The notes: generated by a model not told the origin, from the sequence alone. DNA of 20,644 nucleotides from Pseudomonadota bacterium (GCA_021784255.1 JAJXSZ010000015.1:1-20644), one strand, 5' to 3'; counted from the stretch's first letter, positions 1 to 8,287 are shown. Numbers and translations: made by a program.

Positions 1-2244
1 GAATGCGGCGCCGGCGCGCGCGGCGAACGCCCTGGCGTCGGGCAGCAGCAGCGGACGATAGACCAGAAACATCGGCCGGCCGTCGACGCGGATATAGCGC
101 GGATCGGCCGCCTGCTCGACCGCATCGGCAATGACCGAGTCGAGTGTTGCGTCATCGTAACGTTGTTCCAGCAGGATCTCGCGCTCGCCGCCGTCCCAGT
201 GGCGCGTCCAGTTCTCGTTGGCCCAGCACAGGCACCAGCGGAACGGCAGCTGCGGGTTGGCGCGCACCGTCTCCAGCGGCCGGGTCAGCACCCGTCGCGC
301 TCCGAAATTATAGGAATAGACGACGAAACCTTCGATCCCATAGCGCGCGGCGAGGGACGCCTGGCGTGCCAGCGCCGCCGGCGAGGTGAGGTCGTAGTAG
401 CCGAGATCCGCGGGCAGATGCGGCTGATAGTGGCGGGTGTGGCTCGGCCGCGCACGGGTGACGTTGTGCCACTCGGTGAAGCCCGCCCCCCACCACAGAT
501 CGTTTTCCGGCGTCGGGTGGAATTGCGGCAGGTAGAAGGCGAGCACGCGCACCTTGTGCCGGGCCGCGAGCACCTCGCCCCAGCGCTCGAGCAGCTTCTG
601 CTGGTTGGCGCGGATCGCGGCGACGCGACGCGCCTCGCTCGTCCGCCCGGTGCTGACCGAAAGCCGATGCACGACGACCGCGGCGGCGACGTAGCGGATG
701 CGCAGCCCCTTGTGGGCGAGCCGAAGGCAGAGATCCGCGTCCTCGCAATAGGCGGGCGCGAAATCCGGGTCGAACAGGCGTGCGCCGACGGCCGCACGGC
801 GCACCAGCAGCGCCGCACCGGAACAATAGGCGACGTCGCGGTCATGGCAGTAGCCGGGCTCGCGTGGATCGGCGAACAGGCCCACCATCCTGCTCTCGCC
901 GTTGGGCAGCAGGGTGCAGCCCGCCTCCTGCAGCCGGCCATCGGCATAGAGCAGCTTGGCGCCGGCGGCGCCGATCGTCGCGTCGGCCTCGAGCGCGCCG
1001 ACCAGCGCGTCGATCGCACCTGGTTCCGGTTGCGTATCATTGTTGAGCAGCAACACATAGTCGCCGCGGCAACTTTCGAAGCCGGCATTGCAGGCGGCGA
1101 TGAAGCCGCCATTCCTGGCCTGGCGCAGCAGGCGCATGCCGCTGACCTGCGACAGTGCCGCGGCGGCAGGGTCGCTCGACGCATCGTCGACCAGCACGAC
1201 CTCGAACGGCGTGTCCGGCGGGCTCGCCGCCAGCGCCATCAGGCATTCGACGGTGATGCCGATCTCGTTATAGACCGGGATCAGGATCGAGACCCGCGGC
1301 CGGGCCGAGGCGGCAAAGGCGAGGGATCGCAGCTCCTCGGCCGGGTCCTCACAGACGAACAGCGCCGGCGGCGTGATGCGCACGGCTTCCTTGCGCGCCT
1401 GCTGGCGTTCGGCCAGCAGGGCGTGAATGGCCGCGCCGTCACGCAGCAGCGTATCGCGGTCCTGCGCCGGAACGCGCCCCCCCGCGGACGCCGCGAGCGC
1501 GGCCTGCGCCCCCGGTTGCGCCGCCTCGGCACGCAGCACCCGCGCTTCCGCCCGTCCGCGCGTGAGATAGTGGCGCAACGGCGCCATCTTCGCCGCAGCG
1601 ACATCCGGATAGCGGCGCCAGTAGTCGCGGGCGTCGAAACCCGGCCCCGGCGAGCGTCCCTCGGCATCGCCCCCGACGATGAAATGACGCAGCGCGCCAT
1701 AGGGATCGCGCGGCACATCCAGGTTGCGCTGGGCATACCAGGCGGGATCGAACAGGGCGTTGGGTCGCTGCGCGGCCCAGATCCCCTTGAGCAGGAAGGA
1801 TCGCAACAGGCCGTGCGCCGGCGCGTCCGCGCCCAGCTCCTCGCGGTAGAAGACGGGGTCGAAATACGGGCCGGGCCGGGCGAGGTCGAGCTCCAGCAGT
1901 TCGACCAGCTTGTCGAGCGATGGCGGCGCGCCGAAAATGGCCGGGTCCTGCTCCAGCAGCCACGGCAGATCGACGAGCGGATGCGGCGAGCGCGCCGCGG
2001 CGAAGCCGGTGTCGAGGAAATGCAGGAGCGGATCGGTGCCGTCCTGCATCAATTCGGGATTGGTGGCGAGGTAGAAGATCGGGTCGAAATAAGGCGACAG
2101 CACCGGCCGGCGGCGCAGCGGCAGCGCCAGGTAGCGTCGCACCGTGCCGAGATCGGCGCGCGTGCCGCCGAGGGCCGCGCGATAGGTCGCCTCGTCCACG
2201 AACGACAGGCACAGCAGCCGGTGGACGCGCATGAGCTCGTTCAT
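1..2244 (-). CDS. Large glycosyltransferase with N-terminal repeats, GT2 and WbsX/GH99-like domains (3' end outside window)
   Basis: The frame reads 748 codons without a stop and runs off the left edge, so the C-terminus is missing. Residues about 50-236 hold four degenerate repeats of the type FDPxxYxxxxPDV...LxHYLxxGxxEGR. Residues about 317-560 form a GT2 domain: VSILIPVYNE at 318-327, VDDASSD at 352-358, NNDTQP at 401-406 and ED at 501-502. From about 565 a WbsX/GH99-like domain begins (VLAFYLPQFHP, GFTEWHNV, WANENWTRHWDG). Both domain types are known from O-antigen, capsule and exopolysaccharide assembly, so a cytoplasmic sugar-transfer role is inferred; the sugar is unknown. The start is the ATG at 2244, with AGGCGG about 14 bases upstream; the in-frame ATG at 2232 is an alternative. 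It lies 56 bp after a repeat-only gene on the same strand. An in-register antisense frame is also open but looks like a GC-codon artefact. Confidence 0.9.
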   Translation of the reverse strand, partial: MNELMRVHRLLCLSFVDEATYRAALGGTRADLGTVRRYLALPLRRRPVLSPYFDPIFYLATNPELMQDGTDPLLHFLDTGFAAARSPHPLVDLPWLLEQDPAIFGAPPSLDKLVELLELDLARPGPYFDPVFYREELGADAPAHGLLRSFLLKGIWAAQRPNALFDPAWYAQRNLDVPRDPYGALRHFIVGGDAEGRSPGPGFDARDYWRRYPDVAAAKMAPLRHYLTRGRAEARVLRAEAAQPGAQAALAASAGGRVPAQDRDTLLRDGAAIHALLAERQQARKEAVRITPPALFVCEDPAEELRSLAFAASARPRVSILIPVYNEIGITVECLMALAASPPDTPFEVVLVDDASSDPAAAALSQVSGMRLLRQARNGGFIAACNAGFESCRGDYVLLLNNDTQPEPGAIDALVGALEADATIGAAGAKLLYADGRLQEAGCTLLPNGESRMVGLFADPREPGYCHDRDVAYCSGAALLVRRAAVGARLFDPDFAPAYCEDADLCLRLAHKGLRIRYVAAAVVVHRLSVSTGRTSEARRVAAIRANQQKLLERWGEVLAARHKVRVLAFYLPQFHPTPENDLWWGAGFTEWHNVTRARPSHTRHYQPHLPADLGYYDLTSPAALARQASLAARYGIEGFVVYSYNFGARRVLTRPLETVRANPQLPFRWCLCWANENWTRHWDGGEREILLEQRYDDATLDSVIADAVEQAADPRYIRVDGRPMFLVYRPLLLPDARAFAARAGAAF

Positions 2245-2300
2245 GCGCCCGCGATCCGCCTCATGCTCGGCGCGCTGTTGGTGGGCGCGGCGCCGCCGCC

Positions 2301-2765
2301 TCAGATCCGCGCGTCGTCACGCAGCACCGAAAACCACGACTCGATCGCCTCGAGCAGGGCCGGATTGGGAACACGCCCCTCGGCGATGCCGGCGCGCATG
2401 TAGTGCTCCGTGCCCGAGGCAACGTCGCCGCGCAGGATCGCCTGCGCCACGTCCGGGTAGGTGGTCGTGTAATAGGCTTCGTCCACCTCCGGACGGCTGG
2501 CGATCCGGCCCTCCAGAAAACCCACCTCGACGAAATGGGTGCGCAGGTCCCGGATCGCGCCCGCGCCATGCGCGTCGGCGAGATCCGGGTAGTTCGAGAG
2601 ATAGAACGTCTCGTCGAACGGCAGGGAGGCGGCAAGCGTCATCAGCAGCTTGCGCAACAGCCGCGCATCGATGGCGATCTTGGCCCGGGTGCCGATCCGG
2701 TCCCGCCCGACGCGCAGCGCCTGGAGGATGAGGTCGATATGCGGCACGTAAGGCGTCTCGGTCAC
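2301..2765 (-). CDS. Small protein made of glycosyltransferase-associated repeats
   Basis: This 154-residue protein begins with GTG, preceded by GAGGG. Residues about 1-48 look helical and charged. They are followed by two repeats at about 50-88 (FYLSNYPDLADAHG ... HFVEVGFLEGR) and 94-133 (YYTTTYPDVAQAI ... HYMRAGIAEGR). The repeat type is the one seen at the N-terminus of the glycosyltransferase encoded 56 bp downstream. No catalytic domain, signal peptide or membrane segment is visible. I know this motif mainly as an accessory module on bacterial glycosyltransferases and other large proteins, and I know no defined function for it. A role as partner or scaffold for the neighbouring enzyme is inference. 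A split-off piece of a larger glycosyltransferase is also possible, although the frame is intact and the gene appears to have its own promoter. Confidence 0.8.
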   Translation of the reverse strand: MTETPYVPHIDLILQALRVGRDRIGTRAKIAIDARLLRKLLMTLAASLPFDETFYLSNYPDLADAHGAGAIRDLRTHFVEVGFLEGRIASRPEVDEAYYTTTYPDVAQAILRGDVASGTEHYMRAGIAEGRVPNPALLEAIESWFSVLRDDARI

Positions 2766-2807
2766 TTGGCCCTCGGCAGCGGTCTGGAACGGAACAGCGG
2801 CGAAGCC

Positions 2808-2822
2808 GCAACCCGTGGTTGC
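2808..2822. repeat. Perfect inverted repeat GCAACC-CGT-GGTTGC
   Basis: The 6-base arms are perfect with a 3-base centre. The repeat sits directly downstream of the candidate -10 hexamer and would overlap the predicted start of transcription. It could be an operator or a 5'-leader hairpin; chance cannot be excluded. Confidence 0.4.
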
Positions 2823-2851
2823 AATTTAGCGGCCATGCCGCACCGCGGCAA
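2823..2851 (-). promoter_or_regulatory. Candidate sigma-70 type promoter for the repeat protein and glycosyltransferase pair
   Basis: Read on the minus strand there is a TTGCCG -35-like hexamer (2846-2851), a 17-base spacer and a TAAATT -10-like hexamer (2823-2828), each matching 4 of 6 consensus bases. The predicted transcript start, near 2815, lies about 50 bases before the GTG at 2765. The AT-rich patch stands out from its GC-rich surroundings. No experimental support exists. Confidence 0.35.
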
Positions 2852-2936
2852 CGTATGATCGGCGGGATCGGAGCCGATTCGTAACGGCGTGGAACCGTCA
2901 CCGCGGCGGGCGTCCTTCCGGCTCATCGCGCGGGCA

Positions 2937-3746
2937 TCATCCTTCCGGCACTGCCGGCAGGCCCAGCGAGACCCGCTCGGCCTCCGTCATGCCATAGGTC
3001 TCGCGCCCCCAGCTGATGCCCTCGCGCAGCACGCGCGCCGGCACCCCGGCGGCCGCGGCGAAGCGCGGCACGCTGCCTTTCACGAGTGCCCGCGCGCCGA
3101 TGATGGAGCCCATCCCGATCCGGCTGACGCCTTGCAGCAGCGCGTCCTGGCCGAGCCAGACATGGCGCTCGAGGATGGTGTCGACGGGGTCGCGGCCGAT
3201 CCGCCGGCCGCCCGCGATCTCGTGCATCGCATGCATGTCGTGGTTGCGGATCCAGACCCCGGCGGAAATCAGCGCGTCGTCGCCGATCACCACGCCCTGG
3301 CCCGTTCCCTCGATCTCCATCGAGCAGCCGACGGCGGACCCGCCCTCGCCCCAGAGCAGGAACTGGCGGTCGGAGCGAAGAAAGACGTCCGGCAGCGACA
3401 CGTAGGCATCGCCGATCGCGGCAAACAGCACCGCCGCATCCGAGCCCAGCATGCGAATGCTGGCGTAAAGCTGCCCGCCAGCGGAACGATTATCGAAAAA
3501 CAGGAGATTGTCGCGCCCGCCGGTCTGCACCCGGACCCGTCCGATCGGACGCTCGGGGTCGGTGACCACGATCGTCAGATCGCGATCGCCGACGGCTTCG
3601 ATGCCAAGCGCCCGGACCTCCGCATCGCCGGCGGCGAACAGCAAGATCGGGCAGCCGTCGTAGCTTTGCGCATTGAGCGATGTCACGGCCGGATCGAGGG
3701 CCGCGAGCAGGCTGGCTTCCGTCTCGGCATGCAGTCCCGGAACCAT
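2937..3746 (-). CDS. Acyltransferase with left-handed beta-helix (hexapeptide repeat) fold
   Basis: This 269-residue protein has a C-terminal half with the pattern of hexapeptide-repeat acyltransferases (GVVIGDDALISAGVWI, HVWLGQDALLQGVSRIG, IIGARALVKGSV, GVPARVLREG, about 150-243). His169 in the IRNHDMHAM segment is a candidate catalytic base by analogy with capsule and O-antigen acetyltransferases. The N-terminal 120 residues look like a separate beta-rich region I do not recognise. A likely job is O- or N-acetylation of a polysaccharide building block; the donor and acceptor are not shown by the sequence. The ATG is preceded by GGAG at a suitable distance. It is divergent from rfbB across 171 bp and lies 171 bp upstream of the repeat-protein gene on the same strand. 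Confidence 0.85.
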   Translation of the reverse strand: MVPGLHAETEASLLAALDPAVTSLNAQSYDGCPILLFAAGDAEVRALGIEAVGDRDLTIVVTDPERPIGRVRVQTGGRDNLLFFDNRSAGGQLYASIRMLGSDAAVLFAAIGDAYVSLPDVFLRSDRQFLLWGEGGSAVGCSMEIEGTGQGVVIGDDALISAGVWIRNHDMHAMHEIAGGRRIGRDPVDTILERHVWLGQDALLQGVSRIGMGSIIGARALVKGSVPRFAAAAGVPARVLREGISWGRETYGMTEAERVSLGLPAVPEG

Positions 3747-3917
3747 TCACGTCTCCGTCCCGCGGCGTGAGCGCAAATCCCGGTGGCCGCTCCGGTTTTG
3801 TGACGCATCCGGCACGCGCGGCCAAGGGGCGCCACGGCCATTTTCGCCCATCCAGGTTGCCCGGCGGCCGGCGGACTGCCACAAGCGGCGTCGCGACAAC
3901 AGCGGATACGCCGGGCG

Positions 3918-4976
3918 ATGCGGATCTTGGTCACGGGAGGCTGCGGTTTCATCGGTTCGGCCGTGATCCGCCACCTGCTTGCGTCCACGGCGCACGAGAT
4001 CGTGACCGTCGACAAGATGACCTATGCCGCCTCGCCCGAGGCGATCGCCGTCGCGCAGGGCAGCGCACGCCACCGGCTGGTGGTGGCCGACATCGCCGAC
4101 ATCGACGCCATGCGCGCCGTCTTCGCGACCTCGCGCCCGGACGCGGTGATGCATCTGGCCGCGGAGACCCATGTCGACCGTTCGATCGACGGTCCCGGCC
4201 CGTTCATCCAGACCAATGTGGTCGGCACGCTGAGCCTGCTCGAGGTCGCGCGCGAGCACTGGCGCACGTTGGACGAGCCGGGCCGCGCCGCTTTCCGCTT
4301 CCACCACATCTCCACCGACGAGGTCTTCGGCGCGCTCGGCGCGGGCGAGCCTCCCTTCACCGAGGCGACGCCCTACGATCCGCGCAGCCCCTACTCGGCA
4401 AGCAAGGCCGCCGCCGATCACCTGGTGCGGGCGTGGCGGCACACCTACGGCCTGCCGACGCTGGTTTCCAACACCGCCAATAACTACGGCCCGTGGCAGT
4501 TTCCGGAGAAGCTGATTCCCCTGGTGCTGATCGCCGCGCTCGAGGGGCGCCCGATCCCGGTCTACGGCGATGGCTCGAACCGGCGCGACTGGATCCATGT
4601 CGAGGATCACGCGGCGGCGCTGGTCGCGGTGCTGGAGCGCGGCGAGCCCGGCGCGACCTACGCGATCGGCGCCCGCCAGCCGCGCAGCAATCTGCAGGTC
4701 GTGGAAGCGGTCTGCGCCGAACTCGACCGGCGCCAGCCGGACCCCGCGGGGCCGCGGCGGCGCCTGCTCAGCTTCGTCGCCGACCGCCCCGGTCACGATT
4801 TCCGTTACGAGATCGACCCGTCCTTCGCGACCGAAGCGCTCGAGCTCGCGCCGATGCGCGACTTCGAGACCGGGCTCGGCGAGACCATCGACTGGTACCT
4901 CGCCAACCGCGCCTGGTGGGAGCAGCTGCGCGCGCGCGGCGCCGGCGAACGGCTCGGGCTCAGGGGGGCCGCATGA
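3918..4976 (+). CDS. rfbB: dTDP-glucose 4,6-dehydratase
   Basis: This enzyme performs the second step of dTDP-L-rhamnose synthesis, converting dTDP-glucose to dTDP-4-keto-6-deoxyglucose with bound NAD+. The 352-residue length is normal for RfbB/RmlB. It has an extended-SDR Rossmann fold: the nucleotide motif TGGCGFIG at 6-13, the substrate motif HISTDEVFG with Thr133-Asp134-Glu135, and the catalytic Tyr159-x3-Lys163 in SPYSASKAA. ETHVDRSI and NTANNYGPWQFPEKLIP are also typical of the family. The reading frame overlaps the next gene by ATGA, indicating translational coupling. It is the first gene of a five-gene operon. No clear promoter hexamers were recognised in the 171-bp divergent gap upstream. 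Confidence 0.97.
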   Translation: MRILVTGGCGFIGSAVIRHLLASTAHEIVTVDKMTYAASPEAIAVAQGSARHRLVVADIADIDAMRAVFATSRPDAVMHLAAETHVDRSIDGPGPFIQTNVVGTLSLLEVAREHWRTLDEPGRAAFRFHHISTDEVFGALGAGEPPFTEATPYDPRSPYSASKAAADHLVRAWRHTYGLPTLVSNTANNYGPWQFPEKLIPLVLIAALEGRPIPVYGDGSNRRDWIHVEDHAAALVAVLERGEPGATYAIGARQPRSNLQVVEAVCAELDRRQPDPAGPRRRLLSFVADRPGHDFRYEIDPSFATEALELAPMRDFETGLGETIDWYLANRAWWEQLRARGAGERLGLRGAA

Positions 4977-5848
4977 AGGGTATTCTGCTGGCCGGCGGCT
5001 CGGGCACGCGCCTGCATCCGATGACGCGCGCGGCGTCCAAGCAGATGCTGCCGATCTACGACAAGCCGATGATCTACTACCCGCTCTCGGTGCTGATGCT
5101 GGCCGGCATCCGCGAGATCATGGTGATCTCGACCCCGGAGGATCTGCCGCAGTTCCGCCGCCTGCTCGGCAGCGGCGAGGAGATCGGCGTCAGCTTCGCC
5201 TATGCGGAGCAGCCGAAGCCCGAGGGCCTGGCCCAGGCTTTCCATATCGGCAGGGACTGGATCGCCGGCGATGCCTGCGCGCTCGCACTCGGCGACAACC
5301 TGGTGTTCGGCGAGCATCTCTCGCGCCTCCTGCGCGCCGCCGCGGCGCGCCAGAGCGGCGCCACCGTGTTCGCCTACCAGGTGCGCGACCCGGAACGATA
5401 CGGTGTCATTACGATGGACGCGGACGGCACGCCGCTCGCCATCGTCGAAAAGCCGCCGGTCCCACCATCGAACTGGGCGGTGATCGGGCTCTATTTCTAC
5501 GACCGGCGTGTCTGCGACCTGGCGGCCCGGGTGCGTCCGTCGGCGCGCGGCGAGTTCGAGATCACCGACGTCAACCGTCTCTACCTCGAGATGGGCGAGC
5601 TCAACGTCGAGAAGCTGGGCCGGGGCGCGGCATGGCTCGACGCCGGCACGCCGGACTCGCTGCTGCAGGCGGCCACCTTCGTGCAGACGATCCAGGCGCG
5701 CCAGGGCATGCTGGTGGGCTGCCCCGAGGAGGTCGCGTTCCGCATGGGCTGGATCGACGCCGAGCGGCTCGCCGCGCATGCAAGCCGGCTGCACAAGACG
5801 GAACTCGGCCGCGTGCTGACGCTGCTCGCGCGCGGGGAGCTGGAATAG
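4973..5848 (+). CDS. rfbA: Glucose-1-phosphate thymidylyltransferase
   Basis: This enzyme makes dTDP-glucose from glucose-1-phosphate and dTTP, the first step of the dTDP-rhamnose pathway. The length of 291 residues matches RfbA/RmlA. Seen motifs are the nucleotide-binding GGSGTRLHPMT near the N-terminus, KQMLPIYDKPMIYYP, the GDN motif around residue 108, VEKPP, and EITDVNRLYLE in the sugar-binding region. The ATG overlaps the rfbB stop codon (ATGA), and a GGGGGG stretch just upstream acts as the probable ribosome binding site. A longer in-frame extension upstream exists but only reads the rfbB gene in another frame, so this start is preferred. Confidence 0.97.
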   Translation: MKGILLAGGSGTRLHPMTRAASKQMLPIYDKPMIYYPLSVLMLAGIREIMVISTPEDLPQFRRLLGSGEEIGVSFAYAEQPKPEGLAQAFHIGRDWIAGDACALALGDNLVFGEHLSRLLRAAAARQSGATVFAYQVRDPERYGVITMDADGTPLAIVEKPPVPPSNWAVIGLYFYDRRVCDLAARVRPSARGEFEITDVNRLYLEMGELNVEKLGRGAAWLDAGTPDSLLQAATFVQTIQARQGMLVGCPEEVAFRMGWIDAERLAAHASRLHKTELGRVLTLLARGELE

Positions 5849-5850
5849 CG

Positions 5851-6405
5851 GTGCGCACCGAGCGTCTCGCCATCCCCGACGTGATCCTGGCGCACCCGCC
5901 ACGCTTCGCGGATTCGCGCGGCTGGTTCAGCGAGGCGTGGAACGCCGAGCGCTTCGCCGCCGCCGGCATCGCCGGTCCGTTCGTCCAGGACAACCAGAGC
6001 TTCTCGGCGCGGCGCGGCACGGTGCGCGGCCTGCACTGCCAGGTCGGGGCGAACGCGCAGGGCAAGCTGGTCCGCGTCCTGGCCGGACGCATCTGGGACG
6101 TGGCGGTGGATGTGCGGCACGGCTCGCCGACCTTCGGCCAGCACGTCGCCGCCGAGCTTTCCGCCGGGAACGGCGCGCAGCTGTGGATCCCGGCCGGCTT
6201 CCTGCACGGATTCTGCACCCTCGAGCCGGGGAGCGAGGTGCTCTACAAAGTCACCGCGCCCTATGACCGCGAGGCCGAGCGGGGCGTGATCTGGAACGAT
6301 GCCCGGCTCGCGCTGCCATGGCCGGTCGCGGCGGGCGAAGCGGTCCTGTCGGACAAGGACGCGGCGCTGCCGGCACTCGGCACGGAGCCGTGGTCGCGGA
6401 TGTGA
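5851..6405 (+). CDS. rfbC: dTDP-4-dehydrorhamnose 3,5-epimerase
   Basis: This enzyme epimerises dTDP-4-keto-6-deoxyglucose at C3 and C5 in the rhamnose pathway. The 184-residue product is the normal length for this cupin-fold enzyme. Seen features are FADSRGWFSE, the catalytic-base region RGLHCQ with His62, the Tyr of SEVLYKV at 132, IPAGFLHGF, and the conserved acidic SDKD near 167-170. It starts at a GTG only two bases after the rfbA stop codon. The end overlaps the next gene by GTGA. Gene order is B-A-C-D rather than the common enterobacterial B-D-A-C. Confidence 0.95.
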   Translation: MRTERLAIPDVILAHPPRFADSRGWFSEAWNAERFAAAGIAGPFVQDNQSFSARRGTVRGLHCQVGANAQGKLVRVLAGRIWDVAVDVRHGSPTFGQHVAAELSAGNGAQLWIPAGFLHGFCTLEPGSEVLYKVTAPYDREAERGVIWNDARLALPWPVAAGEAVLSDKDAALPALGTEPWSRM

Positions 6406-7265
6406 GCCGGATCCTCGTCACCGGCGCGAACGGACAGGTCGGGGGCGCCATCGCGCGGGCGCGGCCGGAGGCGATCGCGTTCGGCCGGGACAGGCTCGAT
6501 TTCGACCGCCCGGCGACGATCGCCGCCGCGCTCGAGGCGCATGCGCCCGGCCTGGTGATCAACGCCGCCGCCTATACCGCCGTGGACCAGGCGGAGACGG
6601 ATGCCGCGGCGGCGATGCGGGCCAACCGGGACGGTCCGGCCGAGCTTGCCCGGTGCTGCGCCGGGCGCGGCATCCCGCTGATCCACGTCTCGACCGACTA
6701 CGTGTTCGACGGCACCAAGGGCGCGCCCTATGTCGAGACCGACCCGACCGCGCCCACCGGAGTCTACGGCGCCTCCAAGCGCGCCGGAGAGGAGGCGGTG
6801 CTCGCCTCCGGGGCGCGGGCGGTGATCGTGCGCACGGCCTGGGTGTTTTCGGCGACGGGGCGCAACTTCGTCCGCACGCTGGTCGGAGCCGCCGCGCGCA
6901 ACCCGACGCTGCGGGTGGTCGCCGACCAGCTTGGCTGTCCCACCGCCGCCCCGGATCTCGCGCAGGTGCTGCTCGGCATCGCCGACCGCCTGGCCAGCGG
7001 CTGGCGCGACGGCTATCGGGGCATCGTCCACGCCGCGGGCAGCGGCGCCACGACCTGGCACGGGCTCGCCGTGGCGCTGTTCGAGGAACGCGCGAAGCGG
7101 GGCGAAGCGATGCCCGGGATCGTGCCGATCCCCACCGCCGCGTGGCCGACGCCGGTGCGCCGCCCCGCCGATTCGCGGCTCGACCAGGCGCTGTTGCTGG
7201 CGCGGTTCGGGCTGGCGATGCCGCCCTGGCGCGACGGGCTGGCGAGGGTGGTGGAACAGCTTTGA
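6402..7265 (+). CDS. rfbD: dTDP-4-dehydrorhamnose reductase
   Basis: This enzyme performs the last step of dTDP-L-rhamnose synthesis, the NAD(P)H-dependent reduction at C4. The product is 287 residues, usual for RfbD/RmlD. It has the Rossmann motif ILVTGANGQVGG at 4-15, NAAAYTAVDQAE, HVSTDYVFDG with Thr98-Asp99-Tyr100, and catalytic Tyr122-x3-Lys126 in VYGASK. The chosen GTG overlaps the rfbC stop (GTGA) and lies two residues before the conserved strand. The GTG at 6390 would add four residues. A frame extending further upstream adds only residues that mirror rfbC. Confidence 0.95.
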   Translation: MSRILVTGANGQVGGAIARARPEAIAFGRDRLDFDRPATIAAALEAHAPGLVINAAAYTAVDQAETDAAAAMRANRDGPAELARCCAGRGIPLIHVSTDYVFDGTKGAPYVETDPTAPTGVYGASKRAGEEAVLASGARAVIVRTAWVFSATGRNFVRTLVGAAARNPTLRVVADQLGCPTAAPDLAQVLLGIADRLASGWRDGYRGIVHAAGSGATTWHGLAVALFEERAKRGEAMPGIVPIPTAAWPTPVRRPADSRLDQALLLARFGLAMPPWRDGLARVVEQL

Positions 7266-7309
7266 CCGCAGCCACCACCGCGGCTGGCGCCGCGAGCAGG
7301 GCGGACGCC

Positions 7310-8212
7310 GTGAGCAGGGGCGGCAAGGTCGCCGTCCTGCTCGCGACACGGGACGGGGCGCGTTTCCTGCCCGAGCAACTGGCCAGTATCGAGGCGCAGA
7401 GCTACCCATGGGAACTCTGGTGGCGAGACGACGGCTCGCGCGACGCAACGGTCGCCCTGCTCGCCGGACGCGGCCGCCGGGTGGATGACCCCGAGGTCCT
7501 CGGCGCGCCCGGCTCCTTCTTCGCGCTGCTGCGCGCGGCGGCACCGACGCTGGCGCCCGGCGATTGCGTGGCCTTCGCCGACCAGGACGATGTCTGGCTG
7601 CCGGAGAAACTCGCGCGCGGGGCAGCAGCACTCGCCCAGGTGCCGCCAGCGCGCCCGGCGATCTACGCCGCGCGGCAGGTCTATACCGACGCGGCGCTGC
7701 ATCGCCTCGGCGTCTCGGCGCGGGTCCACACTCCGGGATTTCCGGCGGCCCTGACGCAGAACCTGGCGATCGGCTGCACCGTGATGCTCAACGCGGCGGC
7801 GGCGAGGCTGGTGGCGGCGAGCCACCCGCCGGCGCTGACGCTGCACGACTGGTGGAGCTACATCCTGGTGACCGCCGCCGGCGGCGCGTTTCTGTGGGAC
7901 GACGAGGCGGTGGTGCTGTACCGTCAGCACCCAGGCAATCTGGTCGGAGCACCGCTCGGACCATGGCGCCGCGGCCTGGCGGCGCTGCGCCGCGGGCCCG
8001 GGCGCTTCATGCGGGTGATGCGTGCGCACCTCGCGGCGCTGGAGGCGGATGCGGCGCTCATCACGCCGGACGCCCGGGCGAGGGTCGCCGCACTCTCCGG
8101 CGCGCTCGCGGGCCGAGGCGTGACACGGGCGAAAGCACTGGCGACGCCGGGCCTGCATCGCCAGAGTCGGTTCGAGGACTGGGTTTTCCGCCTCTGGTTC
8201 CTGATCGGCTGA
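7310..8212 (+). CDS. Family 2 glycosyltransferase, rhamnosyltransferase-like
   Basis: The product is a 300-residue GT-A type enzyme. VAVLLATRDGARFLPEQLASI starts the fold, followed by the nucleotide-sugar motif RDDGSRD around 39-45 and the metal-binding FADQDDVWLPEKL around 89-101. HDWW and YRQHPGNLVG follow in the C-terminal half. FADQDDVW is common in GT2 enzymes of O-antigen gene sets, including rhamnosyltransferases. The position at the end of the dTDP-rhamnose operon makes dTDP-rhamnose a reasonable donor, but that is inference. The chosen GTG at 7310 has GCAGGGCGGA upstream. A TTG at 7262 overlapping the rfbD stop (TTGA) would add 16 low-complexity residues and may be used through coupling. 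Confidence 0.9.
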   Translation: MSRGGKVAVLLATRDGARFLPEQLASIEAQSYPWELWWRDDGSRDATVALLAGRGRRVDDPEVLGAPGSFFALLRAAAPTLAPGDCVAFADQDDVWLPEKLARGAAALAQVPPARPAIYAARQVYTDAALHRLGVSARVHTPGFPAALTQNLAIGCTVMLNAAAARLVAASHPPALTLHDWWSYILVTAAGGAFLWDDEAVVLYRQHPGNLVGAPLGPWRRGLAALRRGPGRFMRVMRAHLAALEADAALITPDARARVAALSGALAGRGVTRAKALATPGLHRQSRFEDWVFRLWFLIG

Positions 8213-8230
8213 ACGCGACCGCGCCCGGCT

Positions 8231-8257
8231 GGATCAGGCCCAGGGGATCAGGCCCAG
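8231..8257. repeat. Tandem repeat GGATCAGGCCCAG, 14-bp period, with a third copy at 8274
   Basis: Two exact copies of GGATCAGGCCCAG lie at 8231-8243 and 8245-8257 in the convergent gap. A third, shorter copy (GGATCAGGCCC, 8274-8284) covers the stop codon of the PEP-CTERM gene. Confidence 0.8.
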
Positions 8258-8268
8258 GGAGACCGAGA

Positions 8269-8287
8269 CCCGGGGATCAGGCCCGGG
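8269..8287. terminator. Candidate hairpin at the convergent gene ends
   Basis: CCCGGG arms at 8269-8274 and 8282-8287 can pair across a 7-base loop between the glycosyltransferase gene and the PEP-CTERM gene. The hairpin includes the PEP-CTERM stop codon. No T-run follows on either strand, so intrinsic termination is uncertain. Confidence 0.25.

Noticed and set aside
1479..1485. C7 homopolymer inside the large glycosyltransferase as a phase-variation switch or frameshift
   Set aside because: The frame is intact through the run and a 7-base run is expected at this GC content; no strain data are available.
163..2403. 746-codon open frame on the plus strand opposite the large glycosyltransferase
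   Set aside because: It is exactly in register with the minus-strand gene, is rich in Arg, Ala, Gly and Pro with no recognisable domain, and is explained by GC-rich codons.
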